Of a stretch of 25,055 bases of DNA, positions 15,076 to 23,174 are shown piece after piece. Below the pieces are notes generated by a model. That model searched no databases, was not told the origin of the DNA, and saw only the letters and a program-made list of their open reading frames with translations. The stretch's first letter is position 1, and each line of letters starts with the position of its first letter. Origin of the DNA: DATKKX01 sp035542775 (GTDB lineage Bacteria > Planctomycetota > Phycisphaerae > UBA1845 > UTPLA1); the NCBI GenBank assembly GCA_035542775.1, contig DATKKX010000216.1, forward strand, positions 1 through 25,055, read 5' to 3'. The position numbers and the translations under genes are program-made.

Positions 15076-16125
15076 TTACCGGGGCTCATCAGTATCGAGC
15101 ATCAGCAGCTCGCGACGGTTCTTCAGCCAGCGAACCTTCCGGAGTGTGACTTGCAGGAAGCCGAAACCGTCCAGCCCGGCGAAGGTGCCGGTCTGCAGGA
15201 TGGGGGGGAACGTCTGGGCGATCAAAGCCTCCTGCATCAGGAAGGGAACGGCCTGCAACTCGGCCCGGCTGATAACGGCGACTTGGTCGTACCCTCGCAG
15301 GAATTCCCGGGCCCGAACATCGTCCGTGCGATCCTCCCACTTCGACAGGTTTCGGCCGCCGGTGACCGCTGAAAACTGAAGGCACCCGTTGGCCACGTCC
15401 AGAATCCGCGGCCAGACGCGGGCCGAATCGTAATCGAGCACGGCGACAACGCGATCGCCGGCGAACAACATGTTGCCGGGATGCCAGTCGGCGTGCACGA
15501 ATTGCGGCGGCCACTGGGGCATGCCCAGATTGTTGACCGCCTGGGCCGCGACGTCGTAGGCATGCTCGAGCTGCGCCAGCAGGTCGGCCAGCGCCCGTTC
15601 ATGGCCGAGGACCGAACGCGATTCCCGCAGTTTCTCCGGAAGGGCTTCCACCGAATCGCGGACCATCTGGGAATCGTGATACCGGCCTTGCGGCCGCCTG
15701 CTCTCGGATCTGAAGTCCCCCAGCAGCTTGTGGCACAGGGCCAGGGTCTTGCCGGAATCGTACGTGGCGGCCAGGCCGCCACGATAGTGTTCTCCGTCGA
15801 TGAATTCGAACACTTCGTAGATCGCATCGCCGATTTGCAGCAACGACCCGCCACCCGCACACAGGTCGACCAGGTGCGGGAGCGGAAAGCTCTTCGAGGC
15901 CAGGAACTTCTGCAGCTCATGGGCAAACGCCACACGTTGCGGATCATCCTTGCCCTTGGCGCGGCGTTTCAGGAGGAACCGGCCCCGATCGGAGGAAATA
16001 AGGAGCTTGGCGGCCGCGGGGGCTCCGCGCGTGAATTCACGGATCATGGAGATCTCGCCGAGGTCGTAATGGCTCAGGACCGACGCGATTTCCCGGGAGG
16101 TAAAGTGTTCGCGCTTGTGCGCCAT
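15076..16125 (-). CDS. APH-fold phosphotransferase (homoserine kinase type II / aminoglycoside phosphotransferase-like)
   Basis: 349-residue cytosolic small-molecule kinase. Visible are Lys53 in RFLLKRRAKG (ATP contact), YEVFEFIDGEH at 103-113 (hinge), Brenner's motif FVHADWHPGNML with catalytic Asp213 and Asn218, and the metal-binding VLDYDSA with Asp231. This pattern belongs to the PF01636 family, which covers homoserine, choline, stress-response and antibiotic kinases; the substrate is not readable here. ATG 16125 begins where conserved sequence starts (MAHKREHFTSREIASVLSHY). A longer frame to 16344 runs antisense through the start of mtnP and is rejected. It is divergent from mtnP by 127 bases and leads the kinase-nth-aminotransferase run. 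Confidence 0.88.
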   Translation of the reverse strand: MAHKREHFTSREIASVLSHYDLGEISMIREFTRGAPAAAKLLISSDRGRFLLKRRAKGKDDPQRVAFAHELQKFLASKSFPLPHLVDLCAGGGSLLQIGDAIYEVFEFIDGEHYRGGLAATYDSGKTLALCHKLLGDFRSESRRPQGRYHDSQMVRDSVEALPEKLRESRSVLGHERALADLLAQLEHAYDVAAQAVNNLGMPQWPPQFVHADWHPGNMLFAGDRVVAVLDYDSARVWPRILDVANGCLQFSAVTGGRNLSKWEDRTDDVRAREFLRGYDQVAVISRAELQAVPFLMQEALIAQTFPPILQTGTFAGLDGFGFLQVTLRKVRWLKNRRELLMLDTDEPR

Positions 16126-16252
16126 CGGGGGTAGTTTACGCCGGACCGGCCGGTCAAGCACGGAGAGTACAGGAATTGACCAACCGCCACAGTCCGGCGA
16201 TAGTGCCGAACAAGCGAGGTTGGCGGACGACATCCGACAGAAGGGGTGCAAC

Positions 16253-17158
16253 ATGGCGGCGTCGGTTATCGGCTTGATCGGGGGCACCGGCTTGGGCGAG
16301 GTCCTGCTGCGAGAGGTGAAGGGAAAGGCTGTCGAGGTCGACACGCCGTTCGGGCGGCCGAGTGCGCCGATCGTTCGGGCTCAGTGGGAGGGTGCGGAGG
16401 TCGCATTCCTTGCCCGGCATGGGCCGGGGCACTCGATCGGCCCGACCGCGGTGCCCTATCGAGCGAATATCTACGCCCTGAAGGCCGTCGGCGTGACGCA
16501 CATTGTGGCCAGCGGCGCAACCGGGAGCCTGCGCGAGGAGTTCCGACCGCGCGACCTGGTGGTGCCGGATCAGATCATCGACAAGACATCGCGGCGACCG
16601 GCATCGTTCTTCGACGAGCCCGGCATTGTCGTGCACGTGGAATTCGCCCAGCCCTTTTGCCCGGCGCTGCGGAAGCTGCTGCTTTCGGCCGGCGAGTCAA
16701 CAGCCGTGACCGTGCACGACGGCGGCACCTACGTGTGCGTGGAAGGGCCGTCATTTTCGACGGTGGCCGAGAGCCGGATGCACCGCTCGTGGGGCGGCGA
16801 CCTCGTGGGCATGACCTGCATGCCGGAGGCCCGGCTGGCCCGCGAAGCGGAGATGTGCTACGCCCTGATCGCTCTGCCCACGGACTATGATTGCTGGCGT
16901 CCGCACGATCCCTCCGTGGACAAGGGCGCACTGTTGACCGAGATCATCGGCAACGTGGAGCACGCCACGGCTAACTCGGTGGTTCTCATCCGGGCCGCCC
17001 TACGCTCCATGGCCGGGCGGGAGCTGCCGCCGTGCGAATGCCGCAAATCGCTCGATCTGGCCATCTGGACCAATCGGCAGCACGTTCGACGGGAGACGGT
17101 GGAACGATTCGGCGTGCTGCTGGCCCGCCACTTCAAGGATGGCCCAACGCATGCCTGA
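16253..17158 (+). CDS. mtnP: S-methyl-5'-thioadenosine phosphorylase
   Basis: Phosphorolysis of methylthioadenosine to adenine and methylthioribose-1-phosphate, the first step of methionine salvage. 301 residues. Visible are the N-terminal GLIGGTGLG, the phosphate-site ARHGPGHSIGPTAVPYRANI, SGATGSLRE, EGPSFSTVAESRM, MTCMPEARLAREAEMCYA and PTDYDCW. The Asp-containing TDYDCW stretch is the adenine-recognising form, favouring the MTA over the guanosine/inosine-type enzymes of the PNP family. ATG 16253 has AAGGGG eight or so bases upstream; an in-frame start at 16115 would overlap the divergent kinase. It overlaps the following pgpA gene by a few bases. No other methionine-salvage gene is nearby. 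Confidence 0.94.
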   Translation: MAASVIGLIGGTGLGEVLLREVKGKAVEVDTPFGRPSAPIVRAQWEGAEVAFLARHGPGHSIGPTAVPYRANIYALKAVGVTHIVASGATGSLREEFRPRDLVVPDQIIDKTSRRPASFFDEPGIVVHVEFAQPFCPALRKLLLSAGESTAVTVHDGGTYVCVEGPSFSTVAESRMHRSWGGDLVGMTCMPEARLAREAEMCYALIALPTDYDCWRPHDPSVDKGALLTEIIGNVEHATANSVVLIRAALRSMAGRELPPCECRKSLDLAIWTNRQHVRRETVERFGVLLARHFKDGPTHA

Positions 17159-17696
17159 TCATGAGAACGACCGTGACACCGGACAGTCCGCCGCTGCTTC
17201 TCGCACCGTCGCGCAGCACGTGATGCTTTTCGTCGGCTCCTTGGCCTATCTCGGCTTTGTGCCGATCGCGTCGGGCACCGTGGCAGTCGCGGTCGTCGGC
17301 CTACCGCTCTACTGGCTTCTGATTCCATACCTGCAATTGTCGTGGCCGCTCTACACCGCGATCGTCGTCGTGCTGACGCTCGTCGCGATCTGGGTGGCAG
17401 GGCATACCGACCGCATCCTCAACGAGAAGGACAGCTCCAAGAACGTCATCGACGAGATTCCCGGCTTTCTGATCGCCCTGGTCGCCCTGCCCGCAACCTG
17501 GCAGATCGTTACCGCCGCGTTCTTCCTCGAGCGGGCCATCGATATCGCCAAGATCTGGCCGGCGAATTGGATCGAGCGGCATCTGCCGCGGGGTTGGGGC
17601 GTGGTGCTGGACGATGTCGTCGCCGGGTTGTACGTGCTGATATTGTTACACCTGGGGACGTATCTCATGCCGGGCTGGTTCGGGCTGCATCGCTAG
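17151..17696 (+). CDS. pgpA: Phosphatidylglycerophosphatase A
   Basis: Integral membrane phosphatase that dephosphorylates phosphatidylglycerol phosphate. About 181 residues. Visible are the conserved GSLAYLGFVPIASGT, DEIPGFLIALVALP, the charged ERAIDIAKIWPANWIERHLP and WGVVLDDVVAGLY; the acidic residues correspond to the metal/substrate pocket of PF04608. Four hydrophobic segments fit the family. Start 17151 overlaps the mtnP stop (ATGCCTGA) with AAGGA about eleven bases before it; ATG 17139 is the alternative. The overlap implies translational coupling with mtnP although the pathways are unrelated. Confidence 0.93.
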   Translation: MPDHENDRDTGQSAAASRTVAQHVMLFVGSLAYLGFVPIASGTVAVAVVGLPLYWLLIPYLQLSWPLYTAIVVVLTLVAIWVAGHTDRILNEKDSSKNVIDEIPGFLIALVALPATWQIVTAAFFLERAIDIAKIWPANWIERHLPRGWGVVLDDVVAGLYVLILLHLGTYLMPGWFGLHR

Positions 17697-17785
17697 GATG
17701 GGCAGGCGATATTATGGCATAAGAGCTGGTTCAAATGCGGGCGTTCTCAAGCCAGGGAGTTGACACCGGTTGCGCCGGGGAGAGC

Positions 17786-19309
17786 ATGTCTGGCATGAAA
17801 CTTCGTGAGCGATGCGAGCGCCTGCCTGCGATCGTCTGCCTGGCCCTATACACTGTGGTCGTCTTGCGTTGCGCGTGGCTCAGTGATGACGCCTACATTA
17901 CTTTCAGGACCATAGACAACTTCCTCTCCGGCTACGGCCTGACCTGGAACCCCGATGAGCGCGTCCAGGCCTATACGCATCCGCTGTGGCTGCTCCTGTT
18001 GACGCCCATCCAGGCCGTCACCGGCGAGCCTCACCTGACGACCATCACCGTTTCGGTGCTCTTGTCCGTGGGGGCGGTGTTGTTGTGTGCCTTTGCCCTG
18101 TCCGCGACTCCACTGGCCGCTACGCTCGGCGTCCTTGTATTCACGCTTTCTCGGGCCTTCGTCGACTACTCCACCTCAGGGCTGGAGAATCCGCTTTCGC
18201 ATCTTCTCCTGGCGGGCTACCTCATCGTCTGGATCAGGCGGCCGGCGAGCGACCGTTCGTTCCTGTTGTTGGCCACCCTCGCCGGGTTGACCACACTGAA
18301 CCGCATGGATCTGGCGCTGGTCGTGTTGCCGGGCGTGCTGGTTTGGGCGTGGCAGCGCCGCGGCGTTCGCACACTGGGGCTGCTCCTGCTGGGCTTCGCG
18401 CCCTTCATCCTCTGGGAGCTCTGGAGTCTGTTCTATTACGGCTTCCCGTTTCCCAACACCGCCTACGCAAAATTGAACACGCAGATTCCGGCGGCCATGC
18501 TGGTCAGGCAGGGATGGTTCTATTTTGCCGACTCCCTCACCACCGACCCTCTGACGCCGATCATGATCGTGGCCGGGCTGCTCGCGCCGATCGTGGTCGG
18601 CCGGCGCCGGCATCTGCCCATCGTCGTGGGCGTTTGCCTGTACCTGGCTTATGTGCTTCGCATTGGCGGGGATTTCATGGCCGGGCGCTTTCTCAGCGTT
18701 CCTCTTTTCTGTGCCGTCATTCTGCTGGTTTCATCGCCCGTGGCGCGATCGGCGCGGGCCCTTGTGCCCCTGTTCGGGCTTATCCTGCTGACCGGCCTGG
18801 TGGCGACGCGGCCCTCGCTGCTGAGTGACGAGCGCTACGGCATGGATTTCTACTACATGGGCCCGCACGACATCGCCGACGAACGGGCCGCCTACTACCA
18901 GGCAACAGGCCTGCTGCGCATCCTTCGCGGCAGGCCGGTGCCGGACCACGCCTGGGCCCGCGAGGGGAAAGCTGCCCGATTAGCCGGCCCCGGCGTGGTT
19001 GTTTCGCGGAACATCGGGTTCTTCGGCCTTGCCGCCGGACCGCGTGTGCACATCGTCGACGAGGACGGGCTGGCTGACCCTCTGCTGGCCCGAATTCGGT
19101 ACGCCCCGGGTTCGACCTGGCGAGTCGGGCATTTTCACCGGCCCATACCGACCGGATACATCGAAACACTTCGCGACGGCGCGAACGTCATTGCCGACCC
19201 GCAATTGGCCCGGCGTTACGACCTCTTGGCTCGGATCACGCGTGGGCCGCTGCTCGATTCAGAACGTCTGCGGGACATCCTGCGGATGAACCTGGGTTTT
19301 TCGAAGTGA
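17786..19309 (+). CDS. Multipass GT-C-like glycosyltransferase (AftB/ZomB-like)
   Basis: About 507 residues with ten or so hydrophobic helices, then a soluble C-terminal domain. The first loop carries SDDAYITFRTIDNFLSGYG and WNPDERVQAYTHPLWLLLL, an acidic motif typical of GT-C enzymes that use polyprenyl-phosphate sugars outside the membrane. The C-terminal part has VVSRNIGFFGLAAG, DPLLARI, HFHRPIPTGYIETL and ITRGPLL, the conserved tail of a widespread family related to mycobacterial AftB/ZomB. The sugar and acceptor are unknown. ATG 17786 follows GGAG closely; 17795 and 17735 are alternatives. It is third on the strand after mtnP-pgpA, with a 90-base gap, and is closed by a hairpin terminator. 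Confidence 0.8.
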   Translation: MSGMKLRERCERLPAIVCLALYTVVVLRCAWLSDDAYITFRTIDNFLSGYGLTWNPDERVQAYTHPLWLLLLTPIQAVTGEPHLTTITVSVLLSVGAVLLCAFALSATPLAATLGVLVFTLSRAFVDYSTSGLENPLSHLLLAGYLIVWIRRPASDRSFLLLATLAGLTTLNRMDLALVVLPGVLVWAWQRRGVRTLGLLLLGFAPFILWELWSLFYYGFPFPNTAYAKLNTQIPAAMLVRQGWFYFADSLTTDPLTPIMIVAGLLAPIVVGRRRHLPIVVGVCLYLAYVLRIGGDFMAGRFLSVPLFCAVILLVSSPVARSARALVPLFGLILLTGLVATRPSLLSDERYGMDFYYMGPHDIADERAAYYQATGLLRILRGRPVPDHAWAREGKAARLAGPGVVVSRNIGFFGLAAGPRVHIVDEDGLADPLLARIRYAPGSTWRVGHFHRPIPTGYIETLRDGANVIADPQLARRYDLLARITRGPLLDSERLRDILRMNLGFSK

Positions 19310-19355
19310 AAGTGAGTGTGCGGTCGTCGGTGCCCGCCGCCCGACGGTAAAAAAG

Positions 19356-19387
19356 AAAACCCGGATCGTTTTCACGAAGCGGGTTTT
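19356..19387. terminator. Bidirectional rho-independent terminator
   Basis: AAAACCCG (19356-19363) pairs with CGGGTTTT (19380-19387), with an inner TCGT/ACGA helix around TTTC. T-run on one side and A-run on the other allow termination in both directions. It is 47 bases after the GT-C stop. Confidence 0.85.
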
Positions 19388-20003
19388 GCCTGATCAGAGC
19401 AACGTCTCCGCCGCAATGCCGTTCGGAGGCGCTGGTTTGAACCCTAATACTAGGTGGGAGCGTCGCGGGCAGCTCGGACCTCTTCGAGTACTCGAAGTTC
19501 GCCCAAGAAACATGCCCTGGCCGGCCCCCGGGGTTCAGCCATATCGGTTCAAGACAGTCGAACCTCCGTAGTCGAACATGGCAGGGACATCACCCTGTCC
19601 TTTGGCATTCAATTCATAGCACAAAATCCGGCAAAATGCAAGTCCCAAGGCGCGCGGACTTCGTTGCACACGGAGGCAGTCGCCGCGCCGACGCATGAAC
19701 CCGCCCGCCAGCACTGAAAACAAGCTCCACGCGCGGGCAAGAAAATCGCACGCCGGCTCTAGACATCGCTTGCCGCCCACGTGCGATGCTTCTGCGACTG
19801 AGGTTCGCGCAGCCCAACTATGCCACGCCGGTCAATCGCTGCAGCCGCAATTGATGGGAAGCATTCGATGCCGCAGGGTACGTTGAGGAAACTTCCGCCG
19901 CAGCCCGTCTGGTGTGACGAATCGTGCTGCCGAAATTCATCACTCACCGGGTGCCCAAGGCCCATGCCGCCGCTGTTTGCAGGTCACTGATCGAATGTGA
20001 ACG
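19388..20003. other. Gene-free region with palindromes, no RNA gene identified
   Basis: 616 bases between convergent genes with no credible coding frame. It contains a perfect 16-bp palindrome CTTCGAGTACTCGAAG at 19482-19497, a GGTTC/GAACC inverted repeat shortly after (about 19547-19565), and an 8-bp inverted repeat ATCGCACG/CGTGCGAT at 19745-19752 and 19780-19787. I tested it by eye for tRNA, tmRNA, SRP and RNase P signatures and found none. Confidence 0.45.
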
Positions 20004-21056
20004 TTACCGGGCGATGAGCGGCACACCTTGGAGGCTGTCCACGGCACATGCCGTGAGCCAGCGGAGCCTGATGGCCTCGCGAAGTTCCTCGCTCTGCTTC
20101 TCCGTTTCCGCGCCGCCCGCGAGGATGCCGCCGGCCCGATGCGGATGGCCGCCCCAGTGCCCCAGCCCCGTCAGTGTCCGACCGGCCAGCTCCACGGCGT
20201 CGCCGCCGGTTTCGGACGTGCGAATGGAGATGATCAGGTCCGTGCCGATGGCGGCCCCGCAAAGGACCCGCTCCACGTCGGCGCAACGAATCAGCAGGTC
20301 GGCCACTTCGCCGACGATTTCCGACCCGCTGGCCCGGGGCAGGAAACAGACCGCCGTGTCGCCGTGCAGGCTGGTCAGCTCCAAGGCCAGGGACAACTCG
20401 TTGTAGTAGGCCCGGGTCAAGGGGGCATTTTCGATCTGGGCCAGTATGGCGTGATCGGTTTGCTGCGAGAGCCAGGAAATGACGCCGCGGTCCGTTCGCG
20501 TCAGGCGCACCGGCGATCCGCTGGTTTCCGTTCGAATGGCGTACGAAAGGGCAGTCGCCAGTCGCGGCGACGGATCGATCCGCTGTTCGCGGAGGTAGAC
20601 CGCCGCGATGCATGAGGACGCGGCAGCCGTGGGCCGGATGTCGCGGAATTTGACCCTGATGCGGCTTCGGGACCTTCGCAACGGGCTCTTCGGGGCCTCG
20701 TGGTGATCGATCACCGCGACGGGCGTTGCCGAGCCGTCGCCCAGCAGGTGATTCACACCTTCTGGGGCGCAGTCGACCAACACAGGGGCGCAACCCTCCT
20801 CCGGCGTGAAGCTGGCCACTAGGCGGAGCGGCGGCCGCAGCAGGTCCACCATCCGCACGTTCTCTGCCCGCACGACTGCCCCGCCGCCGATCAGGCTGGC
20901 GGAGCGGTCGAGCCGCTCCTTGACCAGCGTGACCAGCGCCCAGCTTGCGGCGATGGCGTCGGGGTCGGGATTGTTGTGCGTGATGACGACAATCCGCTCG
21001 TACTCCCCAAGGACCTGGAGCAGACGGTCCGAACGCTTGTGCGAGCCGCGTGGCAT
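20004..21056 (-). CDS. DHH-family phosphoesterase (NrnA-like)
   Basis: 350-residue phosphoesterase, probably degrading nanoRNA, pAp or cyclic dinucleotides. Visible are THNNPDPDAIAASWAL (26-41, metal-binding Asp residues), LVDCAP near 93-98, the DHH motif VIDHHEAP (115-122) and the C-terminal DHHA1 motif GGHPHRAGG near residue 300. This matches the NrnA/oligoribonuclease type. ATG 21056 is chosen because the conserved domain follows within 20 residues; the frame extends to 21182, into the tandem repeats, but that part is not family-like. No clear ribosome site is seen. It stands alone, with a repeat array about 105 bases upstream. Confidence 0.93.
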   Translation of the reverse strand: MPRGSHKRSDRLLQVLGEYERIVVITHNNPDPDAIAASWALVTLVKERLDRSASLIGGGAVVRAENVRMVDLLRPPLRLVASFTPEEGCAPVLVDCAPEGVNHLLGDGSATPVAVIDHHEAPKSPLRRSRSRIRVKFRDIRPTAAASSCIAAVYLREQRIDPSPRLATALSYAIRTETSGSPVRLTRTDRGVISWLSQQTDHAILAQIENAPLTRAYYNELSLALELTSLHGDTAVCFLPRASGSEIVGEVADLLIRCADVERVLCGAAIGTDLIISIRTSETGGDAVELAGRTLTGLGHWGGHPHRAGGILAGGAETEKQSEELREAIRLRWLTACAVDSLQGVPLIAR

Positions 21057-21160
21057 AAATCGGCGTTGTACCCGCGGGCGAGGAACGCCGCAACGGTGGG
21101 GGGGTAGGGCAAGGCTCCCGCCTTGTTTCGAACATTTGGGCGTGACTGCTGCTCCTGGCC

Positions 21161-21371
21161 TGCCTCGCGCGTTCGGCTTCACCGAAGACGAGCAGGATCG
21201 CGCTGAATTCCGCGATCTGCTCTGCCTCGCGCGTTCGGTTTCACCGAAGACGAACAGGATCGCACTGAATTCCGCGATCTGCTCTGCCTCGCGCGTTCGG
21301 TTTCACAGAAGACGAACAGGATCGCGTTGAATTCCGCGACCTGGCCTGCCTCGCGCGTTCGGCTTCACCGC
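21161..21371. repeat. 62-bp tandem repeat with two hairpins per unit
   Basis: Three full copies start at 21161, 21223 and 21285, and a partial fourth at 21347. Each full unit has two inverted repeats: TTCGG/CCGAA around a 5-base loop (first copy 21172-21186), and GATCGCG/CGCGATC around CTGAATTC (first copy 21196-21217). Copies 2 and 3 carry a few substitutions. The period is not a multiple of three, so it is not a coding repeat. It is unrelated in sequence to the REP units. Confidence 0.9.
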
Positions 21372-21407
21372 TGTTCCGAGAATCGCCCGCCGTCTAGCCT
21401 ACCCTCA

Positions 21408-21491
21408 GCCCTGGAAGGGCGCCAGTCAATAGCCGAGCGGCGTGAGCCCTCGGACAACGACGCCCCTACCACACTTAAGCCCTGCAAGGGC
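21408..21491. repeat. Solo REP-like unit (A-B-A) without transposase
   Basis: Same family as the arms at 850-1639. Hairpin A GCCCTGGAAGGGC is at 21408-21420, then the 12-base linker ending CAATAG, then hairpin B at 21433-21453 with one inserted base in the left stem and a GTGA loop, then a second A with one loop change (GCCCTGCAAGGGC, 21479-21491). Period 71 bp. No transposase gene nearby. Confidence 0.9.
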
Positions 21492-21612
21492 GACAGAAGC
21501 TGCCCGGCTCCGCGCTGCGCCCGCCTCATCCGTCAATCCTCATGGTTACTCCGGACCCTCAAATCCTCGCCCTGGCTCCACCCCGCTGTTTCCGATTTTT
21601 GATTGTTTCCAC

Positions 21613-21641
21613 TTGCCTCTGGCCAAATGTTAGGGTATATT
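21613..21641 (+). promoter_or_regulatory. Promoter-like sequence, orphan
   Basis: TTGCCT (21613-21618), 17 bases, TATATT (21636-21641). No plus-strand gene follows. It may serve an unannotated small RNA, be a relic of a lost gene, or be chance. Confidence 0.25.
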
Positions 21642-21880
21642 TAGGAATCAGTGCGGCACACCGGCTGTGGCCGTTCCTGTGGACGGCGCGTGCCGGCCCG
21701 TGTGATGCTGACCGCTGGCACTTGGCCGCTTCGCCCGTCGGCCCAAAAGAATTAAAGTTGCGCCTGGTTACGCGTGGTTGCACTTTTTCGTAGACCGGCG
21801 TGAGCGCAACCGCTCGTGACTCGTCGTCGGGCACGGAGATCCGCGCGCCACGACCGTGCCAGACTGTGTTATCTTCCTTC

Positions 21881-21912
21881 CTTGTTCGCGTTGTTCGTGC
21901 CTTTTGTGGTGA
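21881..21912. repeat. Diverged CACGAAG-type repeat arm
   Basis: TTCGCGTTGTTCGTGCC followed by TTTTGTGGTGA resembles the right arm of the inverted pair at 12965-12994, with several substitutions. It lies just 3' of the TerC gene, the same relation to a gene end as the first copy. Confidence 0.5.
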
Positions 21913-21919
21913 ATAGTGG

Positions 21920-22906
21920 CTATATGGCATCTGAATTGCCGCCGTCCGCCTGATTCCGCCTCGCGGCGATCACCGACGCCAATATACCGGTCAGCAGCAG
22001 GCCGCAGATCACGCACAACGACACCAGCGCGGGGATATGGTAGCGGAAGGAGAGGAGCATCTTCACGCCGACGTAGCCCAGGACGAACACCAGGCTGATC
22101 TTCATGTACTGGAACTTCCGCATCATCCCCGCCAGGACGAAGTAGAGCGACCGCAGACCGAGTATGGCGAAGACGTTGGAGGTGAAAACGATGAACGGGT
22201 CCGTGGTCACGGCGAAGATCGCCGGGATGGAGTCCACCGCGAAGATGACGTCCGAACTCTCCACCACTACGAGCACAAGGAACATCGGCGTGATGGCCAG
22301 CCGCCCGTCCATCCTGGTGAAGAAATTCTGCCCTTCGAACCGGGTACTCAACCGGCAGAACCGGCGGACCAGCCTGAGCAGGACATTCTTCTCCGGATCG
22401 AACTTCTCCTCCTTCATGAAGAGCATTTTGGCCGCCGAGAGCAGCAGGAGCCCGCCGAATACGTAAATCATCCACGAGAAGCGATAGATCAGCGCCGCCC
22501 CGGCCAGAATCATCACCCCGCGGAGTACCAGCGCGCCCATGATGCCCCAGAACAGCACGCGGTGCTGGTATATGGGCGCCACCTGGAAGTAGGCGAAGAT
22601 CAGGGCGATCACGAACATGTTATCAAGGCTCAGCGACTCCTCGATGATGTAGCCGGTCAGATAGAGAAGGGCCGCTTCCTTGCCGCTGCAAACGTGGCGG
22701 GGATCCAGCCCGATGCCGAGCCAGTGATGTTCATAGAGGAAGTAGACCACCGCGGTGAAGGCCAGCGCGACGGCCACCCACAGACCGGTCCAGATCAGCG
22801 CCTCGCCGGTAGAGATGACATGGACCTTCCGATTGAGAACGCCCAGGTCCAGGGCCAGCAGGCCGAAAACGACCAGGACGAAGCCGATCCAGAGCCACAC
22901 AGTCAT
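21920..22906 (-). CDS. TerC-family integral membrane protein (Alx-like)
   Basis: 328 residues with about nine hydrophobic helices in the inner membrane. Known members are linked to metal-ion (notably manganese) export or tellurite resistance. The family motifs are clear: EESLSLDNMFVIALIF with its acidic residues in one helix, and VVVESSDVIFAVDSIPAIFAVT in a later one, the two Asp/Glu-bearing repeats that form the ion site. A charged loop (KEEKFDPEKNVLLRLVRRF) separates the halves. I looked for a yybP-ykoY manganese riboswitch upstream, common for alx genes, and did not find one. The start ATG 22906 begins immediately with the first helix. Ion specificity is inferred from the family only. Confidence 0.93.
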   Translation of the reverse strand: MTVWLWIGFVLVVFGLLALDLGVLNRKVHVISTGEALIWTGLWVAVALAFTAVVYFLYEHHWLGIGLDPRHVCSGKEAALLYLTGYIIEESLSLDNMFVIALIFAYFQVAPIYQHRVLFWGIMGALVLRGVMILAGAALIYRFSWMIYVFGGLLLLSAAKMLFMKEEKFDPEKNVLLRLVRRFCRLSTRFEGQNFFTRMDGRLAITPMFLVLVVVESSDVIFAVDSIPAIFAVTTDPFIVFTSNVFAILGLRSLYFVLAGMMRKFQYMKISLVFVLGYVGVKMLLSFRYHIPALVSLCVICGLLLTGILASVIAARRNQADGGNSDAI

Positions 22907-23000
22907 CGCCGGCAGGACCCTCTGGTGCTCACGTGTTCCCGTTCACGCCGCTGGAGGTTACTGGCTCCCGGGCGTAAACACAAAGAACTCATCGTCGTCC

Positions 23001-23046
23001 AAAAAGTGAAGGGCGCGAGTGCGGTTTGGCGGCCGCACTCGCGCCC
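23001..23046 (-). terminator. Rho-independent terminator of the Lys/Pro-rich protein gene
   Basis: Perfect 14-bp stem (23011-23024 pairing with 23033-23046), 8-base loop, and on the minus strand a T-rich tail TTCACTTTTT (23001-23010). It lies about 130 bases after the stop of the gene at 23175-23741 and before the TerC gene, so the two are probably transcribed separately. Confidence 0.85.
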
Positions 23047-23174
23047 ATGCAATTCGAACCTTTCGTTTCCGTCCAGCCCAATCCGTGATGCGGCAGAAGT
23101 GGTCCAAAATGACCGATCGACCCGGTCACCGCGGATCGGATGCCGTGCGCATGCCTCCTTCCAAGAAACCAGAG

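Larger units (their letters stand above)
21057..21919. other. Repeat-rich gene-free region
   Basis: 863 bases with no credible gene. It holds the 62-bp tandem array (21161-21371), a transposase-less copy of the REP unit (21408-21491), a promoter-like pair at 21613-21641 pointing at nothing, and a diverged CACGAAG-type repeat near 21881-21912. It looks like a site where short mobile repeats have accumulated. Confidence 0.6.

Noticed and set aside
16126..16344. N-terminal extension of the APH-type kinase
   Set aside because: It would run antisense across the start of mtnP, and the conserved kinase sequence begins only after ATG 16125.
19388..20003. tmRNA, RNase P RNA or tRNA in the large gap
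   Set aside because: A few short resemblances (GGTTTGAACCC, GAGGAAA) lack the surrounding conserved sequence and cloverleaf or pairing.
19984..21135. 383-codon minus-strand frame overlapping the DHH gene
   Set aside because: Wrong frame; the DHH motifs, GGHPHRAGG and metal-site motif are all in the frame 20004-21056.
21161..21371. CRISPR array
   Set aside because: Direct tandem copies with no spacers.
22907..23000. yybP-ykoY manganese riboswitch before the TerC gene
   Set aside because: The expected conserved loop sequences are not visible in the leader on the minus strand.
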